From Pseudomonadota bacterium (GTDB taxonomy: Bacteria > Pseudomonadota > Alphaproteobacteria > Rhizobiales > Rhizobiaceae), in the NCBI GenBank assembly GCA_023451735.1, contig JAEXYH010000044.1:62001-126000 (forward strand): 64,000 nucleotides of DNA, given 5' to 3'. Positions 59,898 to 64,000 of the stretch are shown piece after piece. Positions within the stretch are counted from its first letter, which is position 1. Each line of letters opens with the position of its first letter. Position numbers and translations under genes: made by a program. The notes under the pieces were generated by a model. It worked only from the letters and a program-made list of their open reading frames with translations, was not told the DNA's origin and did not search any database.

Positions 59898-60644
59898 ATG
59901 GGCTATTCGCGAGGCGGCACAGCGGAAGGACCGGGAGGCGTTCAATACCTTCGCTTGCAGCGGGGATCGAGCAGATCGGACATATTTCCCAAACTTGTCG
60001 CCATGCAGAAAGGCCTCAAGGCCCGCAATTTCGCTGTTTTCCGGATCACTGGCGCCGGGCTGCCAAACAAGCGGAAGCTGATATGTGAGCTTGATAACTG
60101 GGGCACGGACGCCACCGAGATTAGCAGCCAGTTTCTTGCCGAGTTCGAAGAGACCTTGCTTGATCACGTGGAAATGTCGCTCTTGCCGCTGGTATGGAGT
60201 GGTGTCCGACCGGGCGCCATGGTGGACGCGGGTGAGTTCTCGCCGCTTGTCCGGCGGCTCGAGACGGTAAAATTGCCTTTTTCGGGCGTCGCGTTTCCCG
60301 TGCGCCTGGGTGCTATCGGCAACGGCTATGTTGCGTTCTTCGCCGATCAGCTGTCGTTGACCGCAGGTGCGGTGATCGACCAGCATGTGGAAAGCTGTCA
60401 GATCATGATGGATCTGCTGGCGCTGGATGAGCGGCGTAGTGTGCCTGCCGAATCGTTGAGCGAACGTGAAATCACGTGCCTGCAACTCGCCGGCGATGGC
60501 CGTATCAGCGAAGAGATTGCCGAAAAGCTGGGGCTCTCCGTGCATACGGTGAATGCCTATCTCGGCTCGGCAACGATCAAGCTCGATTCCGTCAACCGAA
60601 TCCAGGCGATCGCCAAGGCGATCAGGCTCGGCTACATTACCTGA
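59898..60644 (+). CDS. visR: Motility master regulator VisR (LuxR family)
   Basis: A 248-residue partner of VisN. Its ligand-binding domain is N-terminal. The LuxR helix-turn-helix is at about 180-245 (LSEREITCLQLAGDGRISEEIAEKLGLSVHTVNAYLG). The start has no strong ribosome site; ATG 60003 inside is a second candidate but would truncate the sensor domain. It converges with flhB, with 12 bases between. Confidence 0.92.
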   Translation: MGYSRGGTAEGPGGVQYLRLQRGSSRSDIFPKLVAMQKGLKARNFAVFRITGAGLPNKRKLICELDNWGTDATEISSQFLAEFEETLLDHVEMSLLPLVWSGVRPGAMVDAGEFSPLVRRLETVKLPFSGVAFPVRLGAIGNGYVAFFADQLSLTAGAVIDQHVESCQIMMDLLALDERRSVPAESLSEREITCLQLAGDGRISEEIAEKLGLSVHTVNAYLGSATIKLDSVNRIQAIAKAIRLGYIT

Positions 60645-60656
60645 TTTCTTCAGCCA

Positions 60657-61739
60657 TTATCGCCGTGAACCGCGTTTTGCTCTCGCCGCATAGACGCGAT
60701 GGATGAGTTCTGCCACCGCTTTGTAGAAAGGCGGAGGAATGACACCGTCCACGGTCACCTGTGCGAACATCGAACGCGCCAACGGCGGGTCCTCGAAGAT
60801 GGGAATATTGTTCTGCTGCGCCACTTCGCGGATTTTGAGGGCGACCAGATCCTGGCCTTTCGCTACCACGATTGGTGCTTCGCTCTCGCCTTGGGCGTAG
60901 CGCAGGGCCACCGCATAATGGGTAGGGTTGGTGATGACCAGTGTGGCGCGGGGAACGTTGGTCATCATGCGTCGCCGCGCGCGATCGCGGCCGATCGACC
61001 GGATACGAGCCTTGATGATCGGGTCGCCTTGCGACTGCTTGAATTCGTCCTTCACTTCCTGCTTGGTCATTCGCATGTTCGAATACCAATGGTGCCGCGT
61101 CCACATATAGTCGACGATGGCGAGAACGCCGGTCGCGAAGAGGATCACGATCATGATCTTCTTCATGACGGCCATCATCTCGACGAGCATGATCTGTGGA
61201 TCGGAAAAGAGGGCGTCGAGCGACCGGAAATAATCGACCCTCAGCACAAGCACCATGACAATCGACACGATAATGATCTTGAACATCGACTTGCCGAATT
61301 CGACCAGTCCCGGCATGCTGAAAAGACGTTTCCAGCCTTTCACCAGTGAAATCCGTTCATACTGCGGTGTGATCCGCTTCAGGACGAACTCGGGCATGTT
61401 CTGGGCGAAGTTGGACCCCAGTCCGAAGAGAATGAAAAGAACGGCCACCGGCAGCAGCATAGCGCTGGCATCCCACATCAGGCGGACGAAGAGCGAGACA
61501 AGATCGTTGGCTGTCTGGAGGCGCCACTGGTCGGGCTGTTCAAGCAGATCGCGCAGCGTTTCCGCGAGCCTCGCAGCACCACTCGGCAGGAAGAAGACCA
61601 GATAAATATAGAAGGCGAGCGACGACGCAAAGAGCGGGACTTCGCGGGAAGAGGGCGTGTTGCCCTCGGCCATCGCGTCCCGAATCTTTTTCTCTGTCGG
61701 TTCTTCTGTTTTACTGTCCTTGTCCTGATCGTCGGACAC
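60657..61739 (-). CDS. flhB: Flagellar export apparatus protein FlhB
   Basis: A 360-residue inner-membrane protein that switches export from rod/hook to filament substrates. Four membrane helices lie at about 38-55, 90-110, 150-168 and 185-212. The autocleavage site NPTH is at 271-274 in ITNPTHYAVALRY. The N-terminus is charged (SDDQDKDSKTEEPTEKK), as usual. It is the downstream gene of the fliM-fliN-fliG strand, separated by 266 bases and a hairpin. Confidence 0.96.
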   Translation of the reverse strand: MSDDQDKDSKTEEPTEKKIRDAMAEGNTPSSREVPLFASSLAFYIYLVFFLPSGAARLAETLRDLLEQPDQWRLQTANDLVSLFVRLMWDASAMLLPVAVLFILFGLGSNFAQNMPEFVLKRITPQYERISLVKGWKRLFSMPGLVEFGKSMFKIIIVSIVMVLVLRVDYFRSLDALFSDPQIMLVEMMAVMKKIMIVILFATGVLAIVDYMWTRHHWYSNMRMTKQEVKDEFKQSQGDPIIKARIRSIGRDRARRRMMTNVPRATLVITNPTHYAVALRYAQGESEAPIVVAKGQDLVALKIREVAQQNNIPIFEDPPLARSMFAQVTVDGVIPPPFYKAVAELIHRVYAARAKRGSRR

Positions 61740-61962
61740 GAGCGCCTTCCTGACGGCCCTGGAACAGACCCCGCAAGCTACAATCGCGTCCCGTCAGACT
61801 GTTGAACAGGGCGCAGTAGAAACCTAGAAACGACACATCGATCTGAAAACCGTGGCTTCCCGATAGATGCGCAACCTGTCGTCAGACATTATGCATGGGA
61901 TAGAAAAGGGGCAATCGCGTGCCCGTCCGGTATCGGGGTTATCAACAGTGTCCGATACAGCG

Positions 61963-61985
61963 CCGCGCGCCGACATGGCGCGCGG
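61963..61985 (-). terminator. Hairpin between fliG and flhB
   Basis: CCGCGCGCC / GGCGCGCGG, perfect 9-bp stem with a 5-base loop, 20 bases past the fliG stop on the minus strand. No U-run, so it may be partial or factor-assisted. It implies that flhB can be transcribed separately. Confidence 0.45.
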
Positions 61986-62005
61986 AATTTTGGCATGGCC
62001 GGCTT

Positions 62006-63049
62006 TTAAGCAGCCGCACCCTCTGGCTGGGCTTCGGGATCCTTGAGAATGATCTGTCCCGAATTGGCGAGACGCAAGGCTTCCTGCGCGATGGCGCGGC
62101 GTGCGATCGCGATCTCGCGCGGGTTCGTGCCGGGCATTTCGACCTGAAGATCCGACTCGATCATGCGGCGCGAGCGCGGGCTGATCGAGGAAAGAACGCT
62201 TTCGCGCAGCTGCGCCGAAGAGGTTCTCAGCGCCATCGTCAGCACTTCGCCGGAGATGTCGTTCAGAAGCAGTACGCGGCTGCGCTGCGGCATGAGGAGA
62301 ATGTCTTCGAAGAGGAAGATCTTCGGACGAACCTTGGCAACGGCATCCTGGCTGATCTCCTCGAGAGAGTTGAGCAGCGTATCGACGTCGGGCTTGGTCA
62401 GTTCGTTCATCAGTTCCGCGACCTTCATCGGGCCGACAGAATTCTTCTCGCGCTCGATCTCGGTAATCAGGTCCACGACCTTGTTCTCGATGATCTGGGC
62501 TGCCTTCGGATTGACGTTCTTCAGGTTCACCGTACGGTTCATAATGTCGGCACGCTGGCTGTCGGGCAGTTTCAGCAGAACCTTGGCGCCGAAACCGGAC
62601 GGCAGCATCGAAAGGATGTAAGCCACGGTCTGCGGATGTTCGCGCATGAGGAACGTCGCGATGAAGTCGGGATCGGCTTCCTGCAACCGGTCCCAGATGG
62701 ACTCTTCGTAAGACTGGAAAGCCATGCGGCGCCCAAGCAGGCTGTCTACCTCTTCCGGGGTGAGCCCTGCCTCGAGGATGCTTTCGATGACCTTGGCGTT
62801 GTCCATAAGACCCGCACCTTCGGTGAACAGATCTTCGAACTCGTTGACGAGCTGTGCAAGTTCATTCGGCGGGATTGTGCGCAATGTCTGCGCTGCGGCG
62901 ATGATTGCCTGCAGTTCCGCCTGGGTGAAAAATTTGAGCAGCTTTCCGGCGACATTCTTTCCCATGGCGAGCAGCACCGCGGCTGCCTTTTCCGCCTGAG
63001 AAAGAGGTTTGTCTGTCAATGCCCCGCCGAAGTCTTCAAAGTCCATCAT
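62006..63049 (-). CDS. fliG: Flagellar motor switch protein FliG
   Basis: A 347-residue switch-complex protein that joins FliF to the stator and to FliM. Family features include the N-terminal LSQAEKAAAVLLAMGKNVAGKLLKFF, the middle MREHPQTVAYILSMLP (EHPQ motif), and a C-terminal stator-contact helix with charged residues (KVRPKIFLFEDILLM; SSISPRSRRMIESDL). ATG 63049 and 63046 are adjacent; GAGGAAAAG lies upstream. Confidence 0.96.
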   Translation of the reverse strand: MMDFEDFGGALTDKPLSQAEKAAAVLLAMGKNVAGKLLKFFTQAELQAIIAAAQTLRTIPPNELAQLVNEFEDLFTEGAGLMDNAKVIESILEAGLTPEEVDSLLGRRMAFQSYEESIWDRLQEADPDFIATFLMREHPQTVAYILSMLPSGFGAKVLLKLPDSQRADIMNRTVNLKNVNPKAAQIIENKVVDLITEIEREKNSVGPMKVAELMNELTKPDVDTLLNSLEEISQDAVAKVRPKIFLFEDILLMPQRSRVLLLNDISGEVLTMALRTSSAQLRESVLSSISPRSRRMIESDLQVEMPGTNPREIAIARRAIAQEALRLANSGQIILKDPEAQPEGAAA

Positions 63050-63080
63050 GGTCTTTTCCTCTTTGCTTCTGACTTCCGGA

Positions 63081-63659
63081 TCAGGAAGTCTTGGAGCTCA
63101 TGACTTCAATGAGCTTCACACCGAAGCGAGTATCGTCGTCTTCGAGAACCGTGATCTCACCACGGGCAATGCGGCGCCCGTTAACGGTGATATCAACCGG
63201 TTCGCCGATCTTCTTGTCGAGCGCCACCACGGCGCCTTCCTGAAGGTTCATCAGATTCGATACTGAAATGCGACTTGTTCCGAGCACAACATGAACATCG
63301 ATGGGGATATCCATGATCAGGCCGAGATTGCTGTTCAGCCCCGAGCCTGCCGTCGGCTTCATTTCGGAGTCGGAAAAACCGAAATCGCTGCTCGTACCAA
63401 AATCGCTGGTGGCTCCGAAATCGCTGCTGCCGCCGAAGTCGCCTGTGGTTGCAACATCGCCGAATGCCGACAGGTCGGAACTCGTTTCATCGCCGGCCGG
63501 AAAGTCGAAGCCGAAACTGTCGTCAGCCGCGGGCGCGGTGCCCTCGGCATCATGTTTCATCACGCCCCGCAGTTCGTTAACCGCATTGTCGAAATCGAAA
63601 TCTGAATCCGCGGAGGGTAGTGCGTTTTCGTCCGTCGAAGCTGTTTTCTTTGTCGCCAT
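63081..63659 (-). CDS. fliN: Flagellar motor switch protein FliN
   Basis: A 192-residue switch-complex protein. The C-terminal SpoA/FliN domain begins near residue 110 (LGLIMDIPIDVHVVLGTSRISVSNLMNLQEGAVVALDKKI) and forms the C-ring with FliM. The N-terminal part is unusually long and is Asp/Phe/Ser/Gly-rich with repeated SSDFG-type units (GSSDFGATSDFGTSSDFGF), a low-complexity linker. E. coli FliN is about 137 residues, so the extension is the main difference. It is next to fliG on the same strand. Confidence 0.95.
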   Translation of the reverse strand: MATKKTASTDENALPSADSDFDFDNAVNELRGVMKHDAEGTAPAADDSFGFDFPAGDETSSDLSAFGDVATTGDFGGSSDFGATSDFGTSSDFGFSDSEMKPTAGSGLNSNLGLIMDIPIDVHVVLGTSRISVSNLMNLQEGAVVALDKKIGEPVDITVNGRRIARGEITVLEDDDTRFGVKLIEVMSSKTS

Positions 63660-63729
63660 GAAAGTAGCATTCCCGTTCTAAATCAATCGACTACTGGTCT
63701 GTCGCCGCAAGGCCCAGAGGTCCTTCGCT

Positions 63730-64000
63730 CTAGCCGAGCAAATGTTTCAAAATGTCGTTTTCGTTGCTCACATTGTCCTTGACCCGGACCGTGTAGTTCT
63801 CGCCGCTCCTGCCAAATTCGCAGTTATACATTTCGCGGCCATTGGCGCTGACATCGACGATGATCTCTTCCTTGTCGCGGAAGGCAATCACATCGCCGGC
63901 AACCAGCTTGGAAATGGTCTCGAGCGTCAGCGATTGAAGCGGAATCTTGGCTTCCAGCGTCACGCGCGACTGACGAACCTGTTCGGACATGTGTTCCGAC
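63730..64000 (-). CDS. fliM: Flagellar motor switch protein FliM, C-terminal part (cut by window edge)
   Basis: The last 89 codons of FliM, open to the window end. The SpoA-type domain is seen in VTLEAKIPLQSLTLETISKL, then DVIAFRDKEEIIVDVSANGREMYNCEFGRSGENYTVRV, ending ILKHLLG. The ATG at 63990 is internal, not the true start. The order fliM-fliN-fliG on one strand matches rhizobial flagellar clusters. Confidence 0.88.
   Translation of the reverse strand, partial: SEHMSEQVRQSRVTLEAKIPLQSLTLETISKLVAGDVIAFRDKEEIIVDVSANGREMYNCEFGRSGENYTVRVKDNVSNENDILKHLLG

Overview
The window looks like a chromosomal segment from an alphaproteobacterium of the Rhizobiaceae (Rhizobium/Agrobacterium/Sinorhizobium group). 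The main evidence is a che operon in the rhizobial order icpA-cheS-cheY1-cheA-cheW-cheR-cheB-cheY2-cheD-cheT followed by fliF. The rhizobial motility regulators visN and visR, a bcsN-bcsA-bcsB cellulose operon and alphaproteobacterial-type curli genes (csgH) support the same placement. Nothing in the window allows a species assignment.

Layout. 1-8.6 kb: an incomplete symporter/histidine-kinase hybrid, mscL, an aminotransferase, galE, a NodB-like deacetylase, a bicupin oxalate decarboxylase, and a hutW-hutX-chuY haem-degradation operon. 8.6-17 kb: murA, a short-chain dehydrogenase, a GAF-GGDEF-EAL protein with a degenerate GGDEF motif, a LysE exporter, and a hydroxyproline-type catabolic group (GntR regulator, DapA-like deaminase, FAD amino-acid dehydrogenase). 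17.3-26.3 kb: a curli-like amyloid locus containing a 1148-residue curlin-repeat protein, csgH, a very short csgF, csgG, further small curlin-repeat proteins, an IalB-like protein and a probable winged-helix regulator.

26.3-34.4 kb is an accessory region between tRNA-Ser and tRNA-Phe. Its left part has low gene density. Its right part holds a compact cassette: a HlyC-family lysine acyltransferase transcribed divergently from a Gly-rich 80-residue peptide gene, then an unrecognised exported protein, a membrane protein with a CPFC motif, a HlyB-type ABC exporter without an N-terminal peptidase domain, and a HlyD-type adaptor. This resembles a modified-peptide (microcin or toxin-like) production and export system. 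The peptide has exactly one lysine and a single CxxCH motif. I consider it the best candidate for an undescribed system.

34.8-40 kb is core housekeeping on the minus strand (yacG, maf, infA, an LMW phosphatase, a UPF0262 protein, hisD, a DUF2948 protein) plus a 3-methyladenine glycosylase. 40-48.3 kb is the cellulose locus with a divergent TPR protein. 48.7-64 kb is chemotaxis and flagellar assembly, leaving the window inside fliM.

Taken together, the window groups matrix and surface functions (curli-like fibres, cellulose, a c-di-GMP phosphodiesterase candidate, galE) with motility control (che, visNR, switch proteins). These are the two sides of the sessile/motile decision. The accessory export cassette sits at the 3' side of tRNA-Phe.
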